Positions 28,584 to 37,004 of a stretch of 64,000 nt of DNA are shown here, piece by piece (position 1 is the first letter of the stretch; every line of letters begins with the position of its first letter). The stretch lies in the NCBI GenBank assembly GCA_958295865.1, contig CATQHF010000004.1:1-64000 (forward strand), in the 5' to 3' direction. A program made the position numbers and the translations under genes. The DNA is from an uncultured Dehalococcoidia bacterium. GTDB lineage: Bacteria; Chloroflexota; Dehalococcoidia; Lucifugimonadales; JADFKI01. Below the pieces are notes generated by a model. That model was not told where the DNA came from. It worked only from the letters and a program-made list of their open reading frames with translations, and did not search any database.

Positions 28584-30575
28584 CTAACGACGCCATCGAT
28601 TGTGAAGGCGCTTCCCTCTTCGCGCCTCGCGCTGCTCTTTTACCATATCAGACACATTCGGGAATTCACCCACTGCGCCGCACACCTTGCATTCACCCTT
28701 GCTGTCACCTGTGGGATATATGAAATTGTACTTAGGTTCCTCCAGAACCCAATGGTGTCTTTCACAGGGTTCGAGGAAGACACTCAGCAACCGCAATTCC
28801 AATTCATTGATTCGAGCAGTCAGATGTATAGTTTCTTCTGGGCGTATGTTTTCCAGAGCTGCATGGTCTGCGAAGTCTCGCAGGCGAATTGTTGCTGTAT
28901 CCTGCACTGTGCGTTCACGATGCTCCTGCCTGTTGTCAAACCCGACGTTTATCGTGTCCACACTTTGAGGTAGCAGCATTTCAATGCAGACATTTCGCCT
29001 TGCAATGCGAACGAAATCATCCGGTGTCAACATCTGGACGTCATTCCATGCATTGCTTGACTCGTCATCTGTGAGTCTCCACCAGACGCGGGGTATGTCT
29101 ATGATGATAGCCGCGCGATTTGCGAATTCGCAAATGACACTCTTGATTGATGGATCAGGAGGGAGCCTTAACAATCCATCCTCTGATATGAACACTAAGG
29201 GGTTATCTACCTTGACGGGCTTGATGAACCCGTCTCTGCTATTGAATCTGAGCGCTGCTGTCCAATACCTGCCATTGTTGTCAGGAGCCAACATGGTGTC
29301 AGAGTTGTAGATTTGACCGTCGATCTCCACACTATCTAACGACTCGAAATATCTGAATGTCTTGCTTTCGTGTCTGACATTAGAGTTTTTGAGGTATGTC
29401 CTGATGGTGAATCGCCCGTCGCGCCCATTGAGAACGGATGCTATGGTTTGGGTATGCGGGTCGAAGTTGACACCCCAACGGTTTTCACCCAGGGAACCTG
29501 TCTCTTCTACAATTCTGGCATTAGTCACCTTTTCATGCACGGACAGTTCAGGAGGCTGTCCTACATATAAGTCGCCGTGGCTATCTGGTTTGGCGTTATC
29601 GTGGAGGAGATTGCCGGTTAGAGTTATTGGATACTGACCACGGAGCTCCGAGTCGTCTTCCATACCATTTGCTAAAAAGTGTGCGTGGAACCTGGAATCT
29701 GTGCAATCCTCATAGTCGTGTTCCGAATTGCTGAAGCTATCATCCATTTCTGCTGGCGCGATGACGATGAAGTATCCGTTGGAATGTTTTCCGTCGAGCG
29801 TTCCGTCCTGCTCCCATTCATCATCCGTCCTGAAATAAAGCGGAGATGAGTCGTACAGATTCACTGTTTCTTGTCCGCCGTCTTTGTAATTCACAATCAC
29901 CTGCCCTGTGAAGCGCAGAGTTTTGACTTCTTTGCCTAGTGCAAGTTCCTCGCCGTCATGAAAGGCTTCCGCAACCTCGCGCTCCTCCGGCATTTCCAAG
30001 AACAATGACCACTCACCGCCATTATCGCGGCAGCGCACTTTTGCCTTTGGCAAAGGAGTATTAACGGGTGGGTAATATTCGCCAGTAAGTACCTTGTGGC
30101 CCGGATGCAGCAATGGCTCGATTTCGCTCGGGATATCGAATAGTCTGACGATAGGGCTGTTCTCAGAACCACCAGTGTCTTGAGCGTCAACAGTGAAGTC
30201 ATCTTCGGCTTCAAGGATACGCCCGGCTGACTGTTCTGGCGCGTCTGTTTCCTGGAATAGAGAGGGCGTGTGCGGGATACTGGAAAGCACGAGGGCTTTT
30301 GTGCCTTCTTGGATAAAAACGGAATCTGGCGAAGCAGATTCTTTTTCTGCTTCCGACGAGTCCGGTTTATTCTCAACGGACTGTGCAAGAGTGTCGTCAG
30401 TGGCTATAGGCGACGCAACTGCGTCAACCGCATTGCCAAAGTCTGACGCGCCTTCGGATGCGAGATATTCCTCACTCTCTTGCTTCTGTGAGTTGTGCCG
30501 CTTGATGCTCTTGATGATATAGAATACTAACAGTCCGGTTATTGTCCCGAAAATAACCCTCTTGACGAATCGCAT
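28584..30575 (-). CDS. Unknown membrane-anchored protein partnered with the helicase
   Basis: A 663-residue protein that I do not recognise. Residues about 3-22 (VIFGTITGLLVFYIIKSI) form one N-terminal membrane anchor. A polar, Ser/Glu-rich low-complexity stretch follows to about 150. The middle 400 residues look beta-rich, with repeated patterns of alternating hydrophobics. The C-terminus carries a likely zinc site (CERHHW plus CKVCGA) and a basic tail. The start at 30575 is chosen because GGAAGG lies 6 nt upstream; an in-frame GTG exists 18 nt earlier. It is transcribed just ahead of the DUF1998 helicase with 23 nt between them. A role as membrane-located sensor or effector of the helicase is inference. 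Confidence 0.7.
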   Translation of the reverse strand: MRFVKRVIFGTITGLLVFYIIKSIKRHNSQKQESEEYLASEGASDFGNAVDAVASPIATDDTLAQSVENKPDSSEAEKESASPDSVFIQEGTKALVLSSIPHTPSLFQETDAPEQSAGRILEAEDDFTVDAQDTGGSENSPIVRLFDIPSEIEPLLHPGHKVLTGEYYPPVNTPLPKAKVRCRDNGGEWSLFLEMPEEREVAEAFHDGEELALGKEVKTLRFTGQVIVNYKDGGQETVNLYDSSPLYFRTDDEWEQDGTLDGKHSNGYFIVIAPAEMDDSFSNSEHDYEDCTDSRFHAHFLANGMEDDSELRGQYPITLTGNLLHDNAKPDSHGDLYVGQPPELSVHEKVTNARIVEETGSLGENRWGVNFDPHTQTIASVLNGRDGRFTIRTYLKNSNVRHESKTFRYFESLDSVEIDGQIYNSDTMLAPDNNGRYWTAALRFNSRDGFIKPVKVDNPLVFISEDGLLRLPPDPSIKSVICEFANRAAIIIDIPRVWWRLTDDESSNAWNDVQMLTPDDFVRIARRNVCIEMLLPQSVDTINVGFDNRQEHRERTVQDTATIRLRDFADHAALENIRPEETIHLTARINELELRLLSVFLEPCERHHWVLEEPKYNFIYPTGDSKGECKVCGAVGEFPNVSDMVKEQREARRGKRLHNRWRR

Positions 30576-30842
30576 ATCATTCCTTCCTTGCACATAATGC
30601 GAGGCTGTTCACGTGCGCTTGCAATCATCGCTAGTTTTACGCATAGTACCATAAACATCCCCGGACGCAAGAACGCCCAAACAGGGGCATCCTCAATACA
30701 CGCTAGTATTCAGATAAAGCCCAGCCGCAAGTATATCAGGGCTATGGAGTCCCCCGGCATCACCACGCTCTTGAAGAAACGCTACCCTGACCACCTGACA
30801 TCCTGAAAACCTGACACCCTCCCCTAACATCCTCCCAAACTA

Positions 30843-30851
30843 TGCTAAAAT
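30843..30851 (+). promoter_or_regulatory. Extended -10 promoter of rimI, leaderless arrangement
   Basis: TGCTAAAAT ends 6 nt before the rimI ATG at 30858. No Shine-Dalgarno sequence lies between them, so the transcript probably starts at or next to the ATG. Confidence 0.45.
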
Positions 30852-30857
30852 GCACCA

Positions 30858-31559
30858 ATGAGCGCCGTACACAACCTACCCGACCCCAATAAGATGCCCT
30901 ACGCCCTGCGTCCGATGCATGAGCGCGACCTCGCGCAAGCCGCCGAGATCGAGCGCGACGCCTTCCCCACGCTATTTCCGCCCACATCATTCCGCCGCGA
31001 ACTCAAAAACCGACTCGCCCGATACCTCGTCGCATGGCGATGCGAAGACCCGCCCCCCGAGTCGCAAGTCGCGCCCCCTGAACAGACCGACTACGCTCGA
31101 CCCTCCCAGATTAGCCGTTTCCTATCGCGCGCGCGAAAAAACCTATGGCGCGGGCGTCCCTCCGCTTGGCAGCCCGGCCAGCAGTACATCACCGGCTTCC
31201 TAGGCACATGGTACATGCCCGACGAGGCGCACATCGTCTCCGTCGGCGTCCGCGCCGACTATCGCGGCTGCGGCATCGGCGAACTGCTGCTCATCGGCGC
31301 AATCGAGCAGGCGCGAGCGCGCAGAACGCAAGCAATCACCCTCGAAGTCCGCACATCCAACCACATAGCCCAGAACCTCTACAAAAAATACGACTTCCAG
31401 CCGATGGGCATCCGCAAAGGCTACTACACCGACAACCGCGAAGACGCCCTCATCATGACCGCCGCGCACATCCGCGGCCTGTCATACACCGAGCGGCTGC
31501 GCCAACTCACAGCCGCCCACCAAGACCGCTGGGGCAGCGCAGACCGCACAATCTCATAG
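30858..31559 (+). CDS. rimI: GNAT acetyltransferase, RimI-like (ribosomal S18 N-terminal acetyltransferase)
   Basis: A 233-residue acetyltransferase, longer than typical RimI (about 150) because of N-terminal and central insertions. The catalytic core is canonical: IVSVGVRADYRGCGIGELLL binds acetyl-CoA, and TLEVRTSNHIAQNLYKKYDF followed by GIRKGYYTDNREDALIM is the RimI signature. The family acetylates the N-terminal Ala of ribosomal protein S18. The unusual insertion (about 60-105) separates strands before motif A. No Shine-Dalgarno sequence precedes the ATG, and an extended -10 lies 6 nt upstream, so a leaderless mRNA is likely. No tsaB or tsaD neighbours are present. Confidence 0.85.
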   Translation: MSAVHNLPDPNKMPYALRPMHERDLAQAAEIERDAFPTLFPPTSFRRELKNRLARYLVAWRCEDPPPESQVAPPEQTDYARPSQISRFLSRARKNLWRGRPSAWQPGQQYITGFLGTWYMPDEAHIVSVGVRADYRGCGIGELLLIGAIEQARARRTQAITLEVRTSNHIAQNLYKKYDFQPMGIRKGYYTDNREDALIMTAAHIRGLSYTERLRQLTAAHQDRWGSADRTIS

Positions 31560-31631
31560 CCCAATGTGTCCGCGCCGCAACCGTCCCGGCAAAATCCGCA
31601 TCCAATCATCAAGCGATAAATCATACTCGTC

Positions 31632-31652
31632 ATTCCTGCTTTTCGCGGGAAT
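31632..31652. repeat. ATTCC palindrome
   Basis: A one-base-longer variant of the dispersed palindrome (ATTCCTGC...GCGGGAAT) between rimI and the DUF3179 gene. Confidence 0.7.
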
Positions 31653-31721
31653 CCGGCAGGGGCAATCCCTTGTGGCTGTCCACAATGGCGACAATATCCC
31701 CTGACATCTGAAGGACAAAAA

Positions 31722-32876
31722 ATGTCAATCCTCGTCAAAATCGGCGTCTTTCTAGTCGTAATGCTGCTCATATTCAGCCTATTCGCCCCCTTGCTAGGCC
31801 CCTTCTTCCAAGAGCAAGTCGTCCCCCGCATCGGCGGTCAGAGCCGCGAAATAAACGGCGACTCCGCCTCAGTCGCCTCAAGCGCCGCCGTCCCCGAGCG
31901 GCAAACCACCTCCGACCTGCCACCCGAATACTCCATCATGACGGTGCTCGGCTACGACGCCATCCCCGCCATCCTGGAACCCGAATTCGTCAGCGCCGAA
32001 GAAGCGCGGCAATGGATGGCGCCCAACGAGCAGGTAATAGGCTTGTCCGTCGACGGCGACCACCGCGCCTACTCCATCCCCATGCTCAGCAGGCACGAAA
32101 TCGTCAACGATGTCGTCGGCGGCGCACCCGTCGCCATAACATGGTGACCGCTCTGCTACTCGGCCATAGTCTATGGCCGCCAAGTCAACGGCAGCGAGCT
32201 CACCTTCGGCGTCTCCGGCAAGCTCATCATGAACGCCCTCGTCATGTACGACCACCAGACCAACACCCTCTGGAGCCAGTTCCTCCGCAAAGGCGTCAAG
32301 GGCGAGCTAAAAGGCGTCGAACTCGGCGTAGTTCCCGCCACCCAGACCACATGGGCCGCATGGTCCGAACTCCACCCCGACACCCTCGTGCTCGACAAGG
32401 GCAGCGCATACACCGTCGACTCCTACGAGCGCTACTACACGGACAGCGGCAGATCCGGCATACACGGCCAGTTCAACCCCGACGACCGCCTGCCGCCCAA
32501 AGAGCTGGTCGTCGGCATAGACCTTGACGGCAAAACAAAAGCATACCCGTTCAGCGCCCTCACCAGTCGGCAAGTCGTCAACGACGCCCTCTCAGACGAA
32601 GACATCCTCATCTTCTTCGACCCCGCGACCGGCACCGCCCTAGCCTTCGACCGCCGCATCGACGGAACAGCCCTAACCTTCCGCATCGAATCCGAACCAG
32701 CAGGCGCGCAGACCGTCCTCATAGACGACCAAACCGGCAGCAGATGGAGCGCATTCACCGGCAGAGCCACAGACGGCGCGCTAAAAGGCAGCATCCTCGA
32801 CCGCATCCCATCCCACCTATCCTTCTGGTTCGCCTGGACAGACTACAACCCCCAAACCGACCTCTACGCCAACTAA
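31722..32876 (+). CDS. DUF3179 protein with in-frame TGA at the CxxC motif (candidate selenoprotein)
   Basis: A 384-codon gene interrupted only by TGA at 32145-32147 (codon 142). The frame on both sides is the same and matches DUF3179: AITW-TGA-PLCYSAIVYGR, then LTFGVSGKL and LVMYDHQTNTLWSQF. In family members this stretch reads TWCPLC, so the TGA stands exactly where the first Cys of CxxC is expected and U142/C145 would form UxxC. The 243 codons after the TGA are undamaged. The N-terminus has a membrane or signal segment (about 5-28), so the domain is probably extracytoplasmic. Selenocysteine insertion is the preferred reading, supported by a hairpin at 32161-32179. A recent nonsense mutation or base-call error is the alternative. 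The family's activity is unknown. Confidence 0.75.
32161..32179 (+). promoter_or_regulatory. SECIS-like hairpin downstream of the in-frame TGA
   Basis: CGGCCATA (32161-32168) and TATGGCCG (32172-32179) form a perfect 8-bp stem closing on GTC. The apical G (32169) is 21 nt after the TGA. A GU in the apical loop about 16-37 nt from UGA is what bacterial SelB recognises. Confidence 0.5.
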
Positions 32877-32892
32877 AACTAGCCCCCGCCCC

Positions 32893-33276
32893 TCACTCCG
32901 GCAGCCGCGTCGACTGCCACGCCACCATCTGCCAGCCACCATCCCCATTCACATACACATCCGTAAATCTCAGCGAAAACTTCAAGTCATTCCCGCCCGA
33001 CACAACCTCCACATCCGCCTCACCCGTAACCACCGCCGCATCGCCGCGCGACCGCACCAGCACATTCCGCGCAGCCATCTTGCCATAGTTCAGACTGCCA
33101 TCGCCGATTGACCCCATAATGCTCGCCTTCGTATCCACCGCCGCGCTCGTATGCACATAAGTCAAGTCATCCGCCAAAATACGCCCCAGCGTCTCCAAAT
33201 CCCCATCCACCATCGCCCGCATCCGCTCCCCATCCAGCGCCTCAATCATCCGCCTAATATCATCCCTATCAGCCAT
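32893..33276 (-). CDS. NTF2-like (SnoaL/DUF4440-type) protein
   Basis: A 127-residue single-domain cone-fold protein. MADRDDIRRMIEALDGERMRA, then LADDLTYVHTSAAVDTKASIM and the final FTDVYVNGDGGWQMVAWQST match the DUF4440/SnoaL-like group, which includes small enzymes and ligand-binding proteins. The reading frame stays open far upstream (to 33465), but AGGAGGG directly before the ATG at 33276 and the conserved N-terminus fix the start there; the upstream part is translated repeat DNA. It converges with the DUF3179 gene, only 16 nt apart. No substrate can be assigned. Confidence 0.82.
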   Translation of the reverse strand: MADRDDIRRMIEALDGERMRAMVDGDLETLGRILADDLTYVHTSAAVDTKASIMGSIGDGSLNYGKMAARNVLVRSRGDAAVVTGEADVEVVSGGNDLKFSLRFTDVYVNGDGGWQMVAWQSTRLPE

Positions 33277-33408
33277 TCCTTCCCTCCTATCTCTTCTCCG
33301 GTCATAATCACCCTGCTCAACCATCCTACCCCATCCCACCCATCCTACCAACCCCCTCCCTCCGTTCATGGCAAGCCTACCCTCCCCGTTCGCAGTGAGC
33401 AATTTTTT

Positions 33409-33436
33409 CGTTCGTGGTGAGCCTGTCGAACCACCC
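33409..33436 (+). repeat. GTTCGTGGTGAGCC dispersed repeat
   Basis: A full copy (GTTCGTGGTGAGCCTGTCG and following CGAACCACCC), with a half-copy GTTCGCAGTGAGC just upstream at 33389-33400. The interval 33277-33408 has no gene. Confidence 0.75.
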
Positions 33437-33460
33437 ACCCCACCACTCGCCCTCACCCCC

Positions 33461-33550
33461 GTCATTCCCGCTCACTCACCCCGTCATTCCCGCGAAAGCG
33501 GGAATCCATTGCGGTATAGCAACAAAACCGTCTGAAAAGAAACGCTATCC
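33461..33550 (+). repeat. Intergenic element B, copy 3
   Basis: Diverged copy with palindrome ATTCCCGCGAAAGCGGGAAT and tail GCGGTATAGCAACAAAACC, as at 11811 and 23250. Compensatory changes keep the stem paired. Confidence 0.75.
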
Positions 33551-33609
33551 TCTTCCTCGCATAGATGCTGGAAACCGCCCCCATTTACTACGATATGAGC
33601 ATGGCTTCC

Positions 33610-36096
33610 TCATTCTCCCGCATTGAAAAGTATCTCCCCCTCCCAAAGGTTATCGAAACCGTCGTCCGTCTGCACATACTGTCCCGTGCGGATTGCGGCG
33701 ATGTCGTAGTCGGGGAGCGGAACGGTCGCCACGCAGTCCCCGTCGACTATCTCGCCATTCTGCTCAAAGCCGAAGTCGAGGTTGTCAAAGCCGTTCTGCT
33801 TGCGGTCGTCGGGCAGGTCGTTCGCGTTAATCGGGTCGATGTGCAGGAAGAAGGTTGGGGCAGTGTCGTCCACGGCGCATTGCTCCTTGGCGTATATGAG
33901 GCGATTTTCGATGAGATACACATCGAAGTCGGAGCGGATGGCGGGCGCATCGTTGCCGACTAGACGCGCAAGATCGACCTGAATAGGCTGTGCCGCATCC
34001 AGGTTGATCTCCCCCTCCCACAGATTCTTGAAACCGTCGTCCGTCTGCACATACTGCCCCGTGCGAATTGCGGCGATGTCGTAGTCGGGCAGCGGGACGG
34101 TCGCCACGCAGTCCCCATCGACTATCTTGCCATGCTGATCGAAGATGAAGTCCAAGTTGTCAAACCCGTGCTGCTTACGGTCGTCGGGCAGGTCATCTAC
34201 ATCAATCGGGTCGATGTGCAGGAAGAAGGACGCCTCGGTGTCGTCCACGGCGCACTGCTCTTTGGCGTAGATAAGCGTGTTTTCGATGAGATACACATCG
34301 AAGTCGGAGCGGACGATTGCCGGTTGGCCGTCTCCGACGACTGTGAGGAGCGTGTCGTCAGGCGTCACGGCGACGCCCGCGATATAGTCGGCGATGGCGC
34401 GGGCTTCCTGCTCGGTAATGCCTGATAACGACATAGATGTGCCCGGGGCAAACCCCTGCGGGTCATTGAGAAACCGCGTGACGCTGTCCCGCGTCCAGAC
34501 GACATCCGACGAACGCAACGTATCCGAGAAGTTAAAGCCGCCGACCTCGCCCGCCGTCCTTCCAATGACGCCAACCAGATGGGGGCCGGCGCCGTGCCGC
34601 TCGGCGTTCAGGTCGTGGCAGGCGGCGCAGTGCAAGCCGAATAGCTGAGCGCCTGCCGTCGTGTCTGAGTCCGGCGTAGCAGACGGGGCGAGGAACTCGC
34701 AGTTTATCGCGTACACATTGCGCTGCTCCCGCGCTTCTTCATTGCAGTATTTTGTAGAGCGACTTAGAAAATAGATCCACCCACCATCGCGCAGCAAAGC
34801 TATGCGCCCGTCCGACATAAGCGCAATGTCTCGTATTCGGTAGCCAAGTTCGATTCTCTCGACGTGCTGCACATCCGTCCCGTAGCGGCGGACTCGGAAG
34901 AGCGAGCCGGCAGAAAGCGAAACAATCAGCAGGTCGTCTTTCCACAGAGGAAGATGCTCTTCATCGTTGACGGCGATGGCGGTCATGCCTGTCGACTGGA
35001 TCCAAGAAAATGCTGGCCGTACAAAGCCGTTATGTCTGCTTGTATCCTCGTCTTCTACCAGCCGTAGAGATACGCCGCCGTAGCCAATGCCGTATGAGGC
35101 TAGGGGCCAGCCATAATCGGCTCCCTCCCGCAGCAAGTTGAGTTCGTCGCCGCCTTTCGGCCCGTGATCCATTACCCAGATATTGCCCGCCGCATCCCTC
35201 ACCAGCCCTTGTGAGTTACGAATGCCGGTGGCGAATATCTCCGATTCTCCCGTTTCGATTTCGATGCGAACGAGTTTGCCCAGATGCAGGTCGGAAGGAA
35301 TGGGGCGCTGTCCATAAGCATGGTTGCCAATTGTTACGAGTAAGTGTTCTTCTCCATCCGTCAGCATCTTCCCGCCCGCATTCTGCCATCCACTAAGTTG
35401 TTCCAAACATGGCTCCGCGTCGAATATCGTTCTCCAATCGGGCAGGACTGTCAACCTTTGTCCTTCCCTAACCAGCGTCGTGGATGACAACCTGAAGCGG
35501 ACACATTCTCCGGTGAAGTAGTGATGGGTAGCAAATAGTGTGTAGCCTTCCTCAATCTCTTTCAGGAGAATATCGGCGACTCGAAATGGGTTTAGGTTGA
35601 AATCGGGGTTCTCGCTGCTTGATATTGATTCCAGGCTCGCATAATTCATTGGGACATTGCCGTCAAGATATTCCACCGTCCCGTCTTGGAAGACGAGGGC
35701 AAGTTTTCCCTTCGGCGTAACGACCAGCAGGTCTTCACAGATGCTTTCAATTGCTCCGCCGCTCCCGTCGAAACTTCCGAGTTTGACGGATTCAATCTCA
35801 AAAGGGTATAGATGCGTCATAAGCGCCGGATCTTCTTCAGGATAAGGCGGCGCTACCGTATAAGGCGTTGCTGTGGGACAGTTGGCGCTTGGCGCTAATG
35901 AAGGAACAGCGGTCATCGCCGGGCTGTCGGAGCAGGAGGCTGCGAGAACTCCAAGCAGGACGAGCGCGATAGTCCACAATGCGGAACGAAGCGCAGTCGA
36001 TATTGAGCGGCGATGCGGAGAGCGAAATACCCCCCTACCTATGTTCTGGCAACGAGCAGTCATCGCCCGCCGCATGCTATTCAGCATACGCAGCAA
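33610..36096 (-). CDS. Lipoprotein: PQQ-type sugar dehydrogenase plus cytochrome c, copy 3 with doubled C-terminal domain
   Basis: The third paralog, 828 residues from the TTG at 36096. That start aligns with the TTG starts of the other copies and has AAGGGG upstream; an ATG at 36108 is the alternative. It has a lipobox Cys in LAASC but almost no Pro/Thr repeat linker. The propeller is more diverged (TIGNHAYGQR replaces TIGDHGGYGG, while GIRNSQGL and DHGPKGGDELN remain), so substrate or PQQ contact may differ. The cytochrome c has CAACH about 490 residues in. Unlike the others it ends in two consecutive copies of the FDVYLIENxLIYAKEQC domain, joined by a short linker (AAQPIQVDLARLVGND). It lies 12 kb from the tandem pair. 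Confidence 0.85.
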   Translation of the reverse strand: MLRMLNSMRRAMTARCQNIGRGVFRSPHRRSISTALRSALWTIALVLLGVLAASCSDSPAMTAVPSLAPSANCPTATPYTVAPPYPEEDPALMTHLYPFEIESVKLGSFDGSGGAIESICEDLLVVTPKGKLALVFQDGTVEYLDGNVPMNYASLESISSSENPDFNLNPFRVADILLKEIEEGYTLFATHHYFTGECVRFRLSSTTLVREGQRLTVLPDWRTIFDAEPCLEQLSGWQNAGGKMLTDGEEHLLVTIGNHAYGQRPIPSDLHLGKLVRIEIETGESEIFATGIRNSQGLVRDAAGNIWVMDHGPKGGDELNLLREGADYGWPLASYGIGYGGVSLRLVEDEDTSRHNGFVRPAFSWIQSTGMTAIAVNDEEHLPLWKDDLLIVSLSAGSLFRVRRYGTDVQHVERIELGYRIRDIALMSDGRIALLRDGGWIYFLSRSTKYCNEEAREQRNVYAINCEFLAPSATPDSDTTAGAQLFGLHCAACHDLNAERHGAGPHLVGVIGRTAGEVGGFNFSDTLRSSDVVWTRDSVTRFLNDPQGFAPGTSMSLSGITEQEARAIADYIAGVAVTPDDTLLTVVGDGQPAIVRSDFDVYLIENTLIYAKEQCAVDDTEASFFLHIDPIDVDDLPDDRKQHGFDNLDFIFDQHGKIVDGDCVATVPLPDYDIAAIRTGQYVQTDDGFKNLWEGEINLDAAQPIQVDLARLVGNDAPAIRSDFDVYLIENRLIYAKEQCAVDDTAPTFFLHIDPINANDLPDDRKQNGFDNLDFGFEQNGEIVDGDCVATVPLPDYDIAAIRTGQYVQTDDGFDNLWEGEILFNAGE

Positions 36097-36366
36097 AGTC
36101 CCCTTCATATCAGCGAACTAGCGTCTTCCCACAGCGCAGCAGCCCCAATTACACACAGCCCGCCCAATGCCACCCGCACAACCCTCCAACCGTCCCAACC
36201 CACAGCCGCGCCGCATCCCCATTCTACAATACCCTCCCCCGCCACTAACAGGAATAACGCCATCGGTATCCGATTCCCGCACCCGCAGAGACAATCCGCC
36301 AGTCGCCCCCTACCCCTTCCCGTTCGCAGTGAGCATCTTCTTTTCCGGCAGTGAGCATCTTCTTTT

Positions 36367-36394
36367 CCGTTCGTGGTGAGCCTGTCGAACCACC
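36367..36394 (+). repeat. GTTCGTGGTGAGCC dispersed repeat
   Basis: Identical in its core to 33409-33436. Two AGTGAGCATCTTCTTTTCC units sit immediately upstream. Confidence 0.75.
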
Positions 36395-36439
36395 CCTATC
36401 CCTCTACCATCCCAAACACACCCCAGCAATCCCCCCGTC

Positions 36440-36459
36440 ATTCCTGCGAAAGCAGGAAT
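36440..36459. repeat. ATTCC palindrome
   Basis: ATTCCTGCGAAAGCAGGAAT, a perfect 8-bp stem with GAAA loop. Confidence 0.75.
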
Positions 36460-36511
36460 CCAGAGCCTCCAACATCACACCATCCCAAACACACCGCAGC
36501 AATTTTCTCTG

Positions 36512-36543
36512 TCATTCCGAACGGAGTGAGGAATCAAAAATCC
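36512..36543 (+). repeat. Short dispersed repeat ATTCCGAACnnAGTGAGGAATC
   Basis: Second copy of the unit at 19003-19033. Confidence 0.6.
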
Positions 36544-36639
36544 CCGCACACCACCAACGCAATCCCAACCGCCATCCCGTCCTAACAACCACCATCCCAT
36601 CCCCATACCCCGCTCACAGCAAGAACGACCGACGTCGGT

Positions 36640-36663
36640 AGGGGCGACAGGCCGGTCGCCCCT
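36640..36663. repeat. Hairpin AGGGGCGAC/GTCGCCCCT
   Basis: A 9-bp perfect inverted repeat with a 6-nt loop in the gene-free interval. There is no adjacent gene for it to terminate, and it is probably another dispersed palindrome. Confidence 0.6.
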
Positions 36664-36684
36664 ATAATCCACCACAATTCTCAT

Positions 36685-36766
36685 AGGACTTACGCAGTTG
36701 AGCGCGATTTCGTACTTGAAACAGGTCAATCTCGGGTAGGAGTTCATATTCAAGTGCGTAAGTCCT
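36685..36766. mobile_element. 82-bp MITE-like element
   Basis: Terminal inverted repeats AGGACTTACGCAGTTGA (36685-36701) and the complement of TCAAGTGCGTAAGTCCT (36750-36766) agree at 16 of 17 positions. No ORF lies inside. This is the size and structure of a non-autonomous transposon remnant. Confidence 0.65.
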
Positions 36767-36791
36767 GTTAGGAATTAGGAATTGGGGGGAC

Positions 36792-36820
36792 GGGTGGTTC
36801 GACAGGCTCACCACGAACGA
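36792..36820 (-). repeat. GTTCGTGGTGAGCC dispersed repeat, inverted
   Basis: Reverse-complement copy of the repeat at 36367-36394. Confidence 0.75.
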
Positions 36821-36857
36821 AAAAAAGAGGCTCATTGCGAACTGGCAAAGCGGGAAA

Positions 36858-37003
36858 CCTCCGCGCCCGTGCGGGGCACCCGTTCGCACATATTGGCACG
36901 ATTGGTGGGGGCAAGAAGCCTCTGCGCCCGCGCAGGGCACCCGTTCGCACATATTGGCACGACTGGTGGGGCCACGAAGCCTCCGTGCCTGTGTGGGGCA
37001 CCC
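36858..37003. repeat. 61-bp tandem repeats abutting the tnpB stop
   Basis: Two full 61-bp units (36858-36918, 36919-36979) and a third partial unit (36980-37003). Each contains a GCCY-5nt-GGGC hairpin and, in the full units, CACCCGTTCGCACATATTGG. The array ends 2 nt from the tnpB stop codon. Confidence 0.8.
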
Positions 37004-37004
37004 T

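Larger units (their letters stand above)
36109..36684. other. Gene-free, repeat-rich interval
   Basis: Starts with the upstream sequence shared with lipoprotein copies 1 and 2 (to about 36235). It continues through two half-copies of GTTCGCAGTGAGC, a full repeat, a palindrome and a hairpin. No coding region is convincing. Confidence 0.6.

Noticed and set aside
31722..32147. A short 141-residue DUF3179 protein ending at the TGA
   Set aside because: It would stop in the middle of the family's core motif, and the frame after the TGA remains fully conserved. One recoded gene explains both halves better than two separate genes.
33277..33465. N-terminal extension of the NTF2-like protein
   Set aside because: It is translated repeat DNA (GSTGSPRTK) with a Gly/Arg-rich composition. 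The strong AGGAGGG sits at the inner start.
36858..37003. CRISPR array
   Set aside because: The 61-bp units are contiguous without unique spacers, too few, and no cas genes are present.
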